Assembly (NCBI RefSeq): GCF_006546825.1
Contig: NZ_VICC01000001.1
Location: forward strand, 250,191-314,190
Direction: 5' to 3'
Length of the DNA: 64,000 nt
Origin: Actinomyces oris
GTDB taxonomy: Bacteria > Actinomycetota > Actinomycetes > Actinomycetales > Actinomycetaceae
The translations under genes were made by a program, and so were the position numbers. Under the pieces are notes generated by a model. That model saw only the letters and a list, made by a program, of their open reading frames with translations. It was not told where the DNA came from and made no database searches. Positions 44,826 to 54,636 of this stretch are shown here, piece after piece (position 1 is the stretch's first letter; each line of letters opens with the position of its first letter).

Positions 44826-44861
44826 GCAGCGGCCCTCACGCTTCCGCCCCACCCCCAACCA

Positions 44862-44903
44862 GCGCCTCCACAGGTTCCGGGCACCGCCCGCCTGTGGGGG
44901 CGC
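44862..44903. terminator. Intra-operon hairpin
   Basis: Arms 44862-44874 and 44891-44903 pair over 13 bases with one mismatch around a 16-base GC-rich loop, in the 278-base gap between the two DUF4956-VTC modules. It could attenuate or terminate transcription of the second module; it lacks a T run. Confidence 0.45.
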
Positions 44904-45103
44904 TGTTGGCCGCCTCATGCCGCGGCGCGGTAAGTCATGCCTCCCCCATGCCCTGTTCACAGCGCGCTCATGGAATGCGCCCGTTGACTGTTTCTCACCG
45001 GACGGAGCCGCACAACGCCGCGGCGCGCTGAGGGCGCTCCCCTGCCGCCCACCCCGTGACCAGGCTCCGTCACCGGTCCGATTGACCCGACAGGAGCCTC
45101 CCG

Positions 45104-45913
45104 ATGAGCCTGACCACTCTGACCTACATCGCCGCTGATCTGATCGCCCTCGCCGTCCTGGTCGGGGCCCTCTACGCCCCGCGCCACTCGCGCAAGGACC
45201 TCATGGCCGCCTATATCGGCGTCAACGTGGGCGTCCTGGCCGTCACCCTGCTGCTATCGACGGCGAGCGTCGCGGCCGGCCTGGGCCTGGGGCTCTTCGG
45301 GGTCCTGTCCATCATCCGCCTGCGCTCCACCGAGCTGGCCCAGCACGAGGTCGCCTACTTCTTCGCGGCCCTGGCCCTGGGCCTGCTCGGCGGCATCCAG
45401 ACCGCACCCATCGGGATGGTGGCGGCCCTCATGGGCACCGTCGTCGCCGCCCTGTGGGTCGGCGACCACCCGGCACTCATGCGCCGCAACCGTCACCAGG
45501 TGATCGTCCTCGACCATGCCATCACCAACGAGACCGCTCTCATCGCCCACCTGGAGCGCACCCTGGGCGGGCAGGTCCGCTCGGTGGAGGTCCAGCGCCT
45601 CGACCTGGTCGACGACACCACCACCGTTGACGTCCGCTTCCGGCTGCCGCGCCACACTCCCGCTGAGCTTGAGATCGCTACAGCCTTCGACGACGTCGCC
45701 CCTGCCGCGCAGCCTGCCACCGAGCCGACCGGTGCCGTCGCCCGCGAGGCGCAGACCGCCCAGCCCTGGAGCGGCAGGCGCCTGAACGCCGCGCAGGCCG
45801 GCTCCCGCCCTGAGCCCGTCGAGACCCAGCCCCTCACCGTGGCGCCGGCCACCCAGTACGTCACACGCCCCAGCGGTCAGGCAGCCCCGGCCACGGCCGT
45901 GGCCTTGCGCTGA
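45104..45913 (+). CDS. DUF4956 membrane protein, copy 2
   Basis: 269 residues, collinear with copy 1 through the membrane region and cytoplasmic domain. Near-identical stretches include YIGVNVGVLAVTLLLST and FFAALALGLLGGI. The Ala/Pro-rich tail has diverged. ATG at 45104 after CAGGAGCC. It is followed 52 bp later by the second VTC gene, so the pair order is conserved in the duplicate. Confidence 0.85.
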   Translation: MSLTTLTYIAADLIALAVLVGALYAPRHSRKDLMAAYIGVNVGVLAVTLLLSTASVAAGLGLGLFGVLSIIRLRSTELAQHEVAYFFAALALGLLGGIQTAPIGMVAALMGTVVAALWVGDHPALMRRNRHQVIVLDHAITNETALIAHLERTLGGQVRSVEVQRLDLVDDTTTVDVRFRLPRHTPAELEIATAFDDVAPAAQPATEPTGAVAREAQTAQPWSGRRLNAAQAGSRPEPVETQPLTVAPATQYVTRPSGQAAPATAVALR

Positions 45914-45965
45914 GCGTTGCCCCGGACGAAGCCGACAGGACAGACCAGAACAGACAAGGAGCCCG

Positions 45966-46982
45966 ATGATGACCAGGACGACGATCTCGACGGTGACCTC
46001 AACGGCAACCGTGAGCACCTCCCCGGCAGCTTCCTTCGCAGGGTCTCAGGCTCCGACGTCGGGCTCCCTGAACGCCGATCACCTGGCCACAACCAGTCTC
46101 GCCGAGCTCAACGACGCCGCGGGCCTGCTCACCCGGGTGGACCGCAAGTACCTGGTGCCGCTGGAGCGTGCGCAGGAGCTCGTGGGCGGCCTCACCTCCG
46201 AGGCCCGGGTCCTGGAGATCGACGGGAGGCGCCGCTTCTCCTACGCCTCGACCTACTTCGACACCCCGGGGCTGGAGGCCTTCATGCTCACGGCCCGCAA
46301 GCGGCGTCGGCGCTTCAAGGTGCGCACCCGCACCTACCTGGATTCCGGCCTGTGCTTCCTGGAGGTCAAGACCCGCGGCGCGCGCGGCACCACCGTCAAG
46401 CGGCGCCTGGGATACCACCCCGACGACGCCTCCCGCCTGACCGGCTCGGGCCGCGCCTTCGTGGCCGCCTGCCTGGCGAGCACGGGGGTCTCCGGTCCGG
46501 CTGCTGCCCGGGATGTCGCCGCCGCGCTGCGGCCGGTGCTGGCCACCACCTATGAGCGCACCACCCTTCACCTGCCGCGCTCCGAGGCCCGGGCCACCAT
46601 CGACACGTCCCTGACCTGGCGGCGCCTGACACCGGGGGTCCGCACGAGGACCGCCGGAGTCGCCGGGGCCCCGCAGGCCCTGCGCCCGGCCCATCTGACC
46701 GCGGCCATCGACGACGGCGAGCCGGTGGCGGTGGCGGGCGTCGCCGTCGTCGAGACGAAGAACCCGGCCACACCCTCACCTGCGGACCGGGCCCTGTGGG
46801 ACGCCGGACACCGCCCCGCCCGCATCTCGAAGTACGCCACAGGCATGGCGCTGCTCCACCCCGAGCTGCCCGCCAACCGGTGGTACCGGACCCTGACCCA
46901 CGAGCTCGCCGACCTGTTCGGCACCGACCGCTCCAACCTGGAGAGCATCGGCGCCACCCGCGCCACCGCGAGCGCCGCCTGA
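45966..46982 (+). CDS. VTC-domain protein (polyphosphate polymerase-like), copy 2
   Basis: 338 residues. A Thr/Ser-rich ~40-residue N-terminal extension precedes the same VTC domain with VDRKYLVP, RKRRRRFKVRTR, FLEVKT, VVETKNP and RISKYATGM. An extra loop (about residues 220-260) is absent from copy 1. A 63-base stretch (46241-46303) is identical to 44180-44242, unlike the rest, so the copies seem recently duplicated or kept alike by gene conversion. ATG at 45966 after AGGAGCCCG. Confidence 0.87.
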   Translation: MMTRTTISTVTSTATVSTSPAASFAGSQAPTSGSLNADHLATTSLAELNDAAGLLTRVDRKYLVPLERAQELVGGLTSEARVLEIDGRRRFSYASTYFDTPGLEAFMLTARKRRRRFKVRTRTYLDSGLCFLEVKTRGARGTTVKRRLGYHPDDASRLTGSGRAFVAACLASTGVSGPAAARDVAAALRPVLATTYERTTLHLPRSEARATIDTSLTWRRLTPGVRTRTAGVAGAPQALRPAHLTAAIDDGEPVAVAGVAVVETKNPATPSPADRALWDAGHRPARISKYATGMALLHPELPANRWYRTLTHELADLFGTDRSNLESIGATRATASAA

Positions 46983-47054
46983 GCGCCGCACCTAGACCAC
47001 CCACGATCCGACACCGGACCAGAGAAGAACCCGAGAAGAAGAGGCCCAGACACC

Positions 47055-48812
47055 ATGAAGACCACCAAGACGACCAAGCCCCTCCACCGACTCCGCCGTC
47101 GTGCGACCGGAGCCGTCGCGTTCCTGGCCGCGATCGCCCTGGCGGCCGGTTGCTCGACCTCCTCGGCCTCCGGCAACGCCAGCGCCTCGAGCTCAAGTGA
47201 GTCGGACACGACGTGGACGACGATCTCCTCCTCGGTCGCTACGGCGTCGACCGGCGCGAGCGTCTCCGACATCCTGGGCGCGAACGCCTCGGTGGAGAAC
47301 GCCTCGAGCTCCGCGGACGACGCCGGCACCCCGGACACGTCGTCGGCCACCACGATCACGCTCTCGGGATCGTCGGCCTCGGCCAGCGGGTCGGCGTCGA
47401 GCAACGTGAAGGTCGACGGGGGCACCGTCACCATCAGCGGCGGTGGCACCTACGTCATCAGCGGCGAGCTCAGCAACGGGCGGATCGTCGTCAACGCCCC
47501 CAAGGCGGACGTGCGCCTGGTCCTCAAGGGCGGGAGCATCACGAGCTCGGACGGGCCGGCCATCGACATCCAGGACGCCGGCAACGCGATCGTGGTCCTG
47601 GCCAAGGACTCCAAGAACACGCTGACCGACGGCGCGAGCTACGCCTCGGGGCAGGAGGCCACCGCCGCCCTGTTCTCCTCCGACACCCTCACCGTCACCG
47701 GGACCGGCCAGCTGGACGTGACCGGCTCCTACAAGGACGGCATCTCCTCCAAGAACGGCCTCATCATCACCGGGAACACCACCATCAAGGTCAAGGCCGC
47801 CGACGACGGCCTGCGCGGCAAGGACTACCTGGTGGTGGAGTCCGGGACGCTGACGGTCGAGGCCGGGGGCGACGCCCTGAAGTCCAGTGAGGGCAACGAT
47901 GAGACGAAGGGCTTCATCTCCCTGGGCAAGGCGAGCATCACGCTGACCTCCACCGACGACGCGATCTCGGCGACCACGGACGTCACCGTCAAGGACACGA
48001 CCCTGACGATCACGGCCGGCGGCGGCCAGGCGAACGCCACTGTTGAGGAGCAGGCCCCGCCCGGGCAGGAGTCGACGGCGGACTCCTCGACGCCTTCGCC
48101 CAAGGGCATCAACGCCGGGGTGAGCTATACGCAGGATTCCGGGAAGGTCACTGTCAATGCGGCCGATGAGGGGCTGCAGGCGGCGTTCATCAACGTGGCC
48201 GGCGGGGAGCTGTCCATCGCGGCGGGCGACGACGGCATCAACGCCTCCAACGGCGACCACGTCATCGAGGGGCACGAAAATGCCGACTCCGAGTCCGACG
48301 ACGGCTCGGTGCTGACGATCAGCGGCGGCGAGGTGGAGGTCTCCTACGCCTCCTCCGACGGTATCGACTCCAACGGATCGGCCTACGTCAAGGGCGGGAT
48401 CGTGGTGGTCTCGGGGCAGGCCGGCGCGATGGACGGCTCGGTGGACGCCAACGGCGAGAGCCAGCTCGTGGGGGTGACGGGCTCTCCGTCGGTCAGCGCG
48501 GGTGACACGCTGACCGTCACGGATGCTTCCGGGTCGCAGGTGGCCTCGCTCAAGGTGGACTTCACGGCGGAGGCGATTACGGTGCTGGGGCTCACCGAGG
48601 GCCAGCAGTACACGGTGGCGACGTCGTCGGGCGGCTCGGCCACGGGGACGGCCTCGGCGCTGTCGGCCGGGATGGGCGGCCCCATGGGTGGTGGCGCCGG
48701 TGGTCAGGGAGGCCAGGGCGGTCAGGGCGGCGGGGGCCAGGGCCAGCAGCCCGGTGGCGGGCAGCAGTCCGGCAACCAGAACAGCCAGTCGAGTACCGCC
48801 CAGAGCAGCTGA
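47055..48812 (+). CDS. Cthe_2159-type carbohydrate-binding lipoprotein
   Basis: 585 residues. A signal peptide ends in a lipobox (LAAGC, Cys33). A Ser/Ala-rich spacer leads to a long right-handed beta-helix of Thr/Val/Ile/Asp-rich rungs (DDGLRGKDYLVVESG, GDALKSS, TDDAISATTDV, DDGINASNGDHVIEG, SSDGIDSNGSAYVKGG), ending in a Gly/Gln-rich tail. This is the carbohydrate-binding domain (Cthe_2159) seen beside DUF4956 and VTC genes in many Gram-positives. The conserved acidic rungs suggest calcium binding. It probably acts outside the cell as the surface output of the operon. ATG at 47055. Confidence 0.85.
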   Translation: MKTTKTTKPLHRLRRRATGAVAFLAAIALAAGCSTSSASGNASASSSSESDTTWTTISSSVATASTGASVSDILGANASVENASSSADDAGTPDTSSATTITLSGSSASASGSASSNVKVDGGTVTISGGGTYVISGELSNGRIVVNAPKADVRLVLKGGSITSSDGPAIDIQDAGNAIVVLAKDSKNTLTDGASYASGQEATAALFSSDTLTVTGTGQLDVTGSYKDGISSKNGLIITGNTTIKVKAADDGLRGKDYLVVESGTLTVEAGGDALKSSEGNDETKGFISLGKASITLTSTDDAISATTDVTVKDTTLTITAGGGQANATVEEQAPPGQESTADSSTPSPKGINAGVSYTQDSGKVTVNAADEGLQAAFINVAGGELSIAAGDDGINASNGDHVIEGHENADSESDDGSVLTISGGEVEVSYASSDGIDSNGSAYVKGGIVVVSGQAGAMDGSVDANGESQLVGVTGSPSVSAGDTLTVTDASGSQVASLKVDFTAEAITVLGLTEGQQYTVATSSGGSATGTASALSAGMGGPMGGGAGGQGGQGGQGGGGQGQQPGGGQQSGNQNSQSSTAQSS

Positions 48813-48830
48813 CCCGGGCTGGGCACTGAA

Positions 48831-48867
48831 GGTGGGGGGCCGCAGCGCAGCGCTGCGGCCCCCCACC
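48831..48867. terminator. Strong hairpin terminator of the DUF4956-VTC operon
   Basis: A perfect 17-bp stem (GGTGGGGGGCCGCAGCG and complement) with a CAG loop, 18 bases after the lipoprotein stop. It separates the operon from the AT-rich orphan gene. Confidence 0.85.
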
Positions 48868-48970
48868 CTTGATCCTGTCGGTTACCAAGATTCACCCATA
48901 TTACATAAAGTATGTTATCATTCGGTGATCAATTTCAGAAACTCGTAGAATCGTTAAGGAACCGTCTATC

Positions 48971-50896
48971 ATGTCCGGAAGAATCAGCACCTTTATCGCT
49001 ATCAAACTCCGAAAAGTATCCAAAAAATTCGCAGAATTCATAACAAAACACCCAAACATTTCGATGCTCATCGCCTCCATTATCGCATCCGCAGCAATAT
49101 TAATATTCCCTAATATCACACCAAAGTATTGTGATAAAATTGCTATTCGAACAATGCTAACAAACACAGTCGGACTGTTTGCGCTGCTTACGTTTGCAAC
49201 AAATCAATTATCAAATATCTCCAGAAAAACAAAAGATGACACATATTTAGGTATAAATATTAAGTATTTTTTAGCGCTGCAATCACCCCATAATCACATA
49301 ATTTCGGGAAACATATTTAGATCTGAGATTATCTTACTGTTCATTTTTCCAGTACTAGCTTTCGAATTCCCTACACTGACACAGTATGTCACGCGACTGT
49401 GGTGGGGGGTATTCTCTACAGTTGCATCACTTCTTGCCTGGAATCTTATTAACTCCTTAAGAGTGTTTGACGTGACGGAACTACACCGGGAAAGTGTAGT
49501 GTCGCAAATTGAATTGTACCAATGTAGAATGTGGTCTGACCTAGTTGCAGAAATAATCGAACTCCGGCGAGGAGATCCGGGTTATACAACTCGCAAACAT
49601 AAAGAATACTTGAAAGAATATGCCGAAATAGACAGCAGCGACCGCTGCAGATACAAACTCCTTACTTTAGGCAATCTCCGACCTGTCAGTGATATCATAT
49701 CAAATGCACCCTCCAAGAAAACACTTAAGTCGACGTGTAGATTTATTTATGGTCGCCAAAAGGCGCTTATCGAAAAACTCCTTGATCCCAGTTCATCGAT
49801 CATGCAACCGATGTTGTTTGAGTTAATCCATGACACCGACTTAAAATATAAGATGATCGCTGCAAAAGCGGGTGCAGATAGCGCCGCACTCAGTAAAGAG
49901 AGTGGAGTCGAACTCACAGAATTCAGTCTAGGAGCGGAGCCGCCACAAACAGAAGGGGCAGAACTAATACCTGCATTCGTTCATCACAAAATTTCAGAAG
50001 GAATTTGTAACGGTCGGATTAAGCCGACGGCAAACGAGGTGAGCAGTCTGATTACATCCATCAACAGTATCACTCACCAAGAAACTAAGGAATACGCAGC
50101 AAGGCAACTTATTGATGCAATTACTGCTGACCTTAAATTATTCGGCGACATATCAGGCACGATACCTTGCCTCATTCCTGGAGCTTCCCCTGTTGACGAT
50201 AACGATAAATTATGGCGTAACCTTATGCTATCTGTAAGCCAACAAAAAGTTATCGAAAAAACAGATCTTCCAGTTGAAGCAAAAAAGGCTCTCCTACAGA
50301 ACACCTCTAAAGAATTTCAAGTTGCATACCTATTTTTGATACTGTTTCAAATACCTACATTCTCGATCTCAGAAAACGAGGAACTTCTAAAGTGCTTGTA
50401 CAGTGTTATTTCAGAGGATTCTAGTGGAAGTACTGATGAGTGTTTTGAGGGGCTCGATCCAGAAACTCAGGAAATATTCGGCACTCAAAAGATCAACTTC
50501 GAACAAACTAAGGAAGTCGTTTCAAGTTTTTCTACAACTTCAGACACTTTTGATAAGGTGCGTTCTGAGGAATCGCTTGTGTGGCTCTTTGAAGTTTTGA
50601 CTCGACCTGTCACCTATGACTGGCATGAAGAATTTGAAAGCCGGGGTTTCGGGTCGCTATTCGAATTTAGTACGGTTATACTGTGGAAGGAAGTGGTCTC
50701 TAAGGATCAATGGGTAGATTCTGACTTTGCGGAAAAGTCTTTAGTTGGCGATTTTTTTAACGATAGTCAAATCAAGCCAAACCGCCAAAAAATGGGCGAC
50801 GCAAAGATGGAAGTAAATAAGGCAGCAAGTACGCTCGAACGACTCGGGAGAACAGAGGATGCTAAAAGACTGCGCCGGTCTATCGACTTGAAGTGA
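48971..50896 (+). CDS. AT-rich orphan membrane protein, unknown function
   Basis: 641 residues, strikingly low GC compared with every neighbour, with rare (AT-ending) codons throughout. About four N-terminal helices lie near residues 31-49, 61-78, 118-134 and 143-162, followed by a ~470-residue cytoplasmic region without recognisable motifs, mostly helical, with a basic C-terminus (RLGRTEDAKRLRRS). There is no signal peptide. ATG at 48971; the upstream 100 bases are very AT-rich and probably hold its promoter. I do not recognise the family. The composition and isolated insertion between a terminator and sdaA indicate recent acquisition; a single-gene defence or toxin role is conceivable but unproven. 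Confidence 0.75.
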   Translation: MSGRISTFIAIKLRKVSKKFAEFITKHPNISMLIASIIASAAILIFPNITPKYCDKIAIRTMLTNTVGLFALLTFATNQLSNISRKTKDDTYLGINIKYFLALQSPHNHIISGNIFRSEIILLFIFPVLAFEFPTLTQYVTRLWWGVFSTVASLLAWNLINSLRVFDVTELHRESVVSQIELYQCRMWSDLVAEIIELRRGDPGYTTRKHKEYLKEYAEIDSSDRCRYKLLTLGNLRPVSDIISNAPSKKTLKSTCRFIYGRQKALIEKLLDPSSSIMQPMLFELIHDTDLKYKMIAAKAGADSAALSKESGVELTEFSLGAEPPQTEGAELIPAFVHHKISEGICNGRIKPTANEVSSLITSINSITHQETKEYAARQLIDAITADLKLFGDISGTIPCLIPGASPVDDNDKLWRNLMLSVSQQKVIEKTDLPVEAKKALLQNTSKEFQVAYLFLILFQIPTFSISENEELLKCLYSVISEDSSGSTDECFEGLDPETQEIFGTQKINFEQTKEVVSSFSTTSDTFDKVRSEESLVWLFEVLTRPVTYDWHEEFESRGFGSLFEFSTVILWKEVVSKDQWVDSDFAEKSLVGDFFNDSQIKPNRQKMGDAKMEVNKAASTLERLGRTEDAKRLRRSIDLK

Positions 50897-50909
50897 ACCG
50901 CACGGAAAC

Positions 50910-52577
50910 TCAGCACTCCACGACGTTGACGGCCAGGCCGCCGCGGGAGGTCTCCTTGTACTTGGCGAGCATGTCCTCGCCGGTCTGGCGCATCGTCTCG
51001 ATGACGGTGTCGAGGCTGACGGCGTGCCGGCCCTCACCCCACAGGGCCATGCGGGCGGCATTGATGGCCTTGACGGCGGCCACCGCGTTGCGCTCGATGC
51101 AGGGGATCTGGACGAGTCCGCCCACGGGGTCGCAGGTGAGCCCCAGGTTGTGCTCCATGGCGATCTCGGCGGCGTTCTCCACCTGGGCGGGCGTCCCGCC
51201 CAGGGCCTCGGCCAGGCCGGCGGCCGCCATCGAGGAGGCCGACCCGACCTCCCCCTGGCAGCCCACCTCGGCCCCCGCGATCGAGGCATTGGTCTTGATG
51301 AGCCCGCCCACGGCAGTGGCGGCCAGCAGGAAGCGGCGGGCGCCGTCGTCGTCGGCCCCGGGAATGAAGCGCTCGTAGTAGGCCAGGACCGCCGGGACGA
51401 TGCCCGCCGCACCGTTCGTGGGGGCGGTGACGACGCGGCGCCCGGCGGCGTTCTCCTCGTTGACCGCGAGCGCGAACAGGTCCACCCAGTCCATGCCGCG
51501 CAGGGGGTCGGCCATGGTGAAGGCGGCGGCCGGGCCACTCGACTGGGCGCACAGCCGCTCGTGGAGGGCCTTGGCGCGGCGGCGCACCCCGAGCCCGCCG
51601 GGCAGGATGCCCTCGGCGTTCATGCCGGCCTCGATGCAGGCCCGCATCGTGGCGCGCAGACGGTCCAGGTAGGCGATGACCTCCTCCCGGCTGCGGGCGG
51701 AGAGCTCGTTGGCCAGGACGACGTCGGAGACGCTCAGGCCCTCGCGCTCGCAGATCGACAGCATCGCGGCCGAGGTGGTGAAGGGGAAGGGCGCAGGGGT
51801 GGCGTGGGCCTGACTGGCGGAGGCGGTCGCCAAGGCCTGGATCGACGGCGCACCGGGAGTGCCGACGTCCTCCATGACGAAGCCGCCGCCCACGGAGTAG
51901 TAGGTGCGGCGCAGAATCTCGGCGCCGCTGGCGCAGTAGGCGGTCAGGGTCATGCCGTTGACGTGGTAGGGCAGGACCCGCCCGGGCAGGAAGTGGATGT
52001 CGGCGCTCGGGCTGAAGGGGACGGGGCCGACACCGTCGACCACCAGCTCGCCGGCGGCCTCAACCTCCTCCATGAGGGACTCGCACACGACGGCGGGGAC
52101 CGTCTCGGGCTCGTAGCCGGCCAGGCCCATGACGGCGGCGCGGTCGGTGGCGTGCCCGCGGCCGGTGGCGCCCAGCGATCCGTAGAGCTCGACGGTGACG
52201 CGGCTGGGCTGCGGCAGGCCGGAGCCGGGGGCCGGGGAGGCGCACTCGCCGTCGGACGCCCCCGCGCCGCCTGGGCGGACCGCCTCGGCCAGGGCCCGAC
52301 TGAAGGCGCGGCCGGCCCGCATGGGGCCCACGGTGTGGGAGGAGGAGGGGCCGATGCCGATGCGCATGAGGTCGAAGACGCTCAGCGGGCGGGGCGCCTG
52401 CTCGACGTCGATGGCCCCGGCCAGGAGGGCGGCGGGCGTGGCCGAGTCCAGTGCCGCAGAGACGAGCGCGGTCTCCCGGGCGACATCGGATGGCTCAGTG
52501 ACCGCCGTGGTCGCAGAAGCGGCTGCGGAATCGGGGGCGTTTGACGAGGTGGGCAGGCTACGGCGGGTCACGCCCAT
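50910..52577 (-). CDS. sdaA: L-serine ammonia-lyase, iron-sulfur dependent (single chain)
   Basis: About 555 residues, fused alpha+beta type. It deaminates L-serine to pyruvate and ammonia with a 4Fe-4S cluster. Markers are [57 protein letters not shown] (cluster Cys) and a C-terminal VVEC tail whose Cys can cap the cluster in this family. A Pro/Ala-rich N-terminal extension (~60 residues) precedes the beta domain. The start at 52577 is tentative because no ribosome site is evident; a start at 52607 is possible. Confidence 0.93.
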   Translation of the reverse strand: MGVTRRSLPTSSNAPDSAAASATTAVTEPSDVARETALVSAALDSATPAALLAGAIDVEQAPRPLSVFDLMRIGIGPSSSHTVGPMRAGRAFSRALAEAVRPGGAGASDGECASPAPGSGLPQPSRVTVELYGSLGATGRGHATDRAAVMGLAGYEPETVPAVVCESLMEEVEAAGELVVDGVGPVPFSPSADIHFLPGRVLPYHVNGMTLTAYCASGAEILRRTYYSVGGGFVMEDVGTPGAPSIQALATASASQAHATPAPFPFTTSAAMLSICEREGLSVSDVVLANELSARSREEVIAYLDRLRATMRACIEAGMNAEGILPGGLGVRRRAKALHERLCAQSSGPAAAFTMADPLRGMDWVDLFALAVNEENAAGRRVVTAPTNGAAGIVPAVLAYYERFIPGADDDGARRFLLAATAVGGLIKTNASIAGAEVGCQGEVGSASSMAAAGLAEALGGTPAQVENAAEIAMEHNLGLTCDPVGGLVQIPCIERNAVAAVKAINAARMALWGEGRHAVSLDTVIETMRQTGEDMLAKYKETSRGGLAVNVVEC

Positions 52578-52632
52578 AATGATGCACGCCCACCGCCCGG
52601 GGCCCAACTCCGTGCCGGGACCTTCGTCCGTC

Positions 52633-54636
52633 TCAGTCCGTGGGGCGCACCAGCCACCAGGCGGCGTAGGGCGGCACGGGCACGCGTCCGTCCCCCGCCC
52701 CGTCCAGCGTGGTGGAGCCGAAGGGGACCGTGTCGGTCAGGACGTCGGTGGCCCCCATGACCCCGAGCCGGGCGAGCTGGTCGGCGGCCACCGAGCGCCA
52801 CTGCGGCGTCACGTTGTACACGCCCACGAAGCTGCCGCGAGGGTGGTCGCGGTAGGTCACCAGCACCCCGGGGTCGTCGACGTCCTGGACCTGGGTGCGC
52901 ACGACGGCGTCGAGCTGGGGCAGGCCGGCGCGCACCTGCGCCATGTGCGCCAGGTCGGTGAAGACGCGCCCCTCGACGGTGGAGCGGTCGCGGCGGTTGG
53001 CCAGCCGGCCCTCGTCGAGTCGGGGGCGACCGGCCCAGCGCGAGTCGGCCTCGTGGCCCGGCTCGGTGTCCCAGTTGGGGTCGTTGGGCTGGGCGAGCTC
53101 GTCCCCGCTCCACAGGACGGGGATGCCGCCCCAGCCGTAGACGATGGCGTGGGCCATGCGCAGGGCGTGGATCCGCTCCTCGCGCCAGGTCCACAGCGCC
53201 TCGGCCTTGTGCTCGGGGGTCTCGTCGGTGACGCCCTCCCAGGCTTCGGTGGCGGCCTCGATCCCGATGAGTGAGGCGGCCGTCCCGGCAATGCGCCGGT
53301 CCCCGGTGGCCGGGTTGTGCTGGAAGACCAGGCCCGCGGCGTCGGAGGTGGGGTACTCGCCGCTGTACCAGTCGGAGAGGAAGGACCGGTGGTCGTAGCC
53401 GCTCAGGCCGACGGCGGCCGCGTCGTCGTCGTCGATGGCCCAGCCGATGTCGTCGTGGCAGCGCAGGTAGGTGATCCAGGTGGCGGTGGAGGGCTCGACC
53501 GGCAGGTTCTGGAGGGCCTCGACGGCGAGCGTCGTGTCGCGCGCGGCGAGCATGGACCAGATCTGGACCATGAGGGAGTTGTGGTAGGCCAGGTCGGAGA
53601 CCTTGCCGGTGTACTTGCCCTGGCCGAGGTACTGGAGGAGCTCGGTGGGGGCGACGATCGCCTCGGCCTTGAGGTCGACGGCGGGGCAGGCGATGCGGGT
53701 CAGGGCGCGCAGGACCTCGGTGATGGCGTGGACCTCGGGCTGGCCCTGGCAGTCGGTGCCCTTGCGCTTGATGGTGAAGGCGATGGCGTCCAGGCGCAGC
53801 ACCTCGACGCCGCGGTTGGCCAGGTCCAGAACGATGCCGGCGAACTCGGCCATGACGTGGGGGTTGCGCCAGTTGAGGTCCCACTGGAAGGAGTTGAAGG
53901 TGGTCCACACCCAGCCGCCCACGCCGTCGTCCCAGGTGAAGTTGCCGGGAGCGAAGTCGGGGAAGACCTCCGGCAGGGTGCGCTCGTAGGCGTCGGGCTC
54001 GGTGCGGTCAGGGAAGATGAGGAAGTAGTCGCGGTAGCGCTGCTCGCCGGCGCGGGCCCGCACCGCCCACTCGTGCTCGGCGGCCACGTGGTTGAGAACG
54101 AGGTCCACCACCAGGGAGATGCCCTCGGCGCGCAGCTCGCCGGCCAGGTGCTCGAGGTCCTCCATGGTGCCTAGGTCCGGGCGCACGGTGCGGTAGTCGG
54201 CGACCGCGTAGCCGCCGTCGGAGTCACCGGGGCGCGGGGTGAGCAGGGGCATGAGGTGGAGGTAGGTGACGCCCAGCTCGCGCAGGTAGCCGATGCGGTC
54301 CTCCACGCCGCGCAGAGTGCCGGCGAAGCGCTCGGTGTAGGCGGCGTATCCGACGCGGCCCGGGTGCTGGACCCAGGCGGGGTCGAGGGTGCGGGCCAGG
54401 TCCAGGCGGCGCAGCTCGTAGTCGCGCTCCGCGTAGGCCCGGGCGGCCAGGGCCAGCAGGTTGAGTGCCTCCTCCTCGGCGGCGTCGCCGTAGAGGGTGG
54501 TGAGCCCGTCGAGGAGGTCCGGGTACCAGGCCTCCGCGCGCGTGAGCAAGATGTCCCGCTCCACGGCCTCAAGCGGGTCCAGGACGTGGAAGACGATGTC
54601 GTTGAGGGATGGCGGGAGGGACGTGGCGGCGCTCAT
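52633..54636 (-). CDS. Amylosucrase (GH13 subfamily 4)
   Basis: 667 residues. It converts sucrose to an alpha-1,4-glucan plus fructose. GH13 conserved regions are visible: VVDLVLNHVA, GVEVLRLDAIAF (nucleophile Asp), AEAIV (acid/base Glu) and LRCHDDIGW (transition-state Asp). The helical N-terminal domain (about 1-110) and RVGYAAYTERFAGTL are typical of amylosucrase rather than amylase. It is intracellular (no signal peptide). ATG at 54636, weak ribosome site. It may build storage glucan from dietary sucrose. Confidence 0.92.
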   Translation of the reverse strand: MSAATSLPPSLNDIVFHVLDPLEAVERDILLTRAEAWYPDLLDGLTTLYGDAAEEEALNLLALAARAYAERDYELRRLDLARTLDPAWVQHPGRVGYAAYTERFAGTLRGVEDRIGYLRELGVTYLHLMPLLTPRPGDSDGGYAVADYRTVRPDLGTMEDLEHLAGELRAEGISLVVDLVLNHVAAEHEWAVRARAGEQRYRDYFLIFPDRTEPDAYERTLPEVFPDFAPGNFTWDDGVGGWVWTTFNSFQWDLNWRNPHVMAEFAGIVLDLANRGVEVLRLDAIAFTIKRKGTDCQGQPEVHAITEVLRALTRIACPAVDLKAEAIVAPTELLQYLGQGKYTGKVSDLAYHNSLMVQIWSMLAARDTTLAVEALQNLPVEPSTATWITYLRCHDDIGWAIDDDDAAAVGLSGYDHRSFLSDWYSGEYPTSDAAGLVFQHNPATGDRRIAGTAASLIGIEAATEAWEGVTDETPEHKAEALWTWREERIHALRMAHAIVYGWGGIPVLWSGDELAQPNDPNWDTEPGHEADSRWAGRPRLDEGRLANRRDRSTVEGRVFTDLAHMAQVRAGLPQLDAVVRTQVQDVDDPGVLVTYRDHPRGSFVGVYNVTPQWRSVAADQLARLGVMGATDVLTDTVPFGSTTLDGAGDGRVPVPPYAAWWLVRPTD

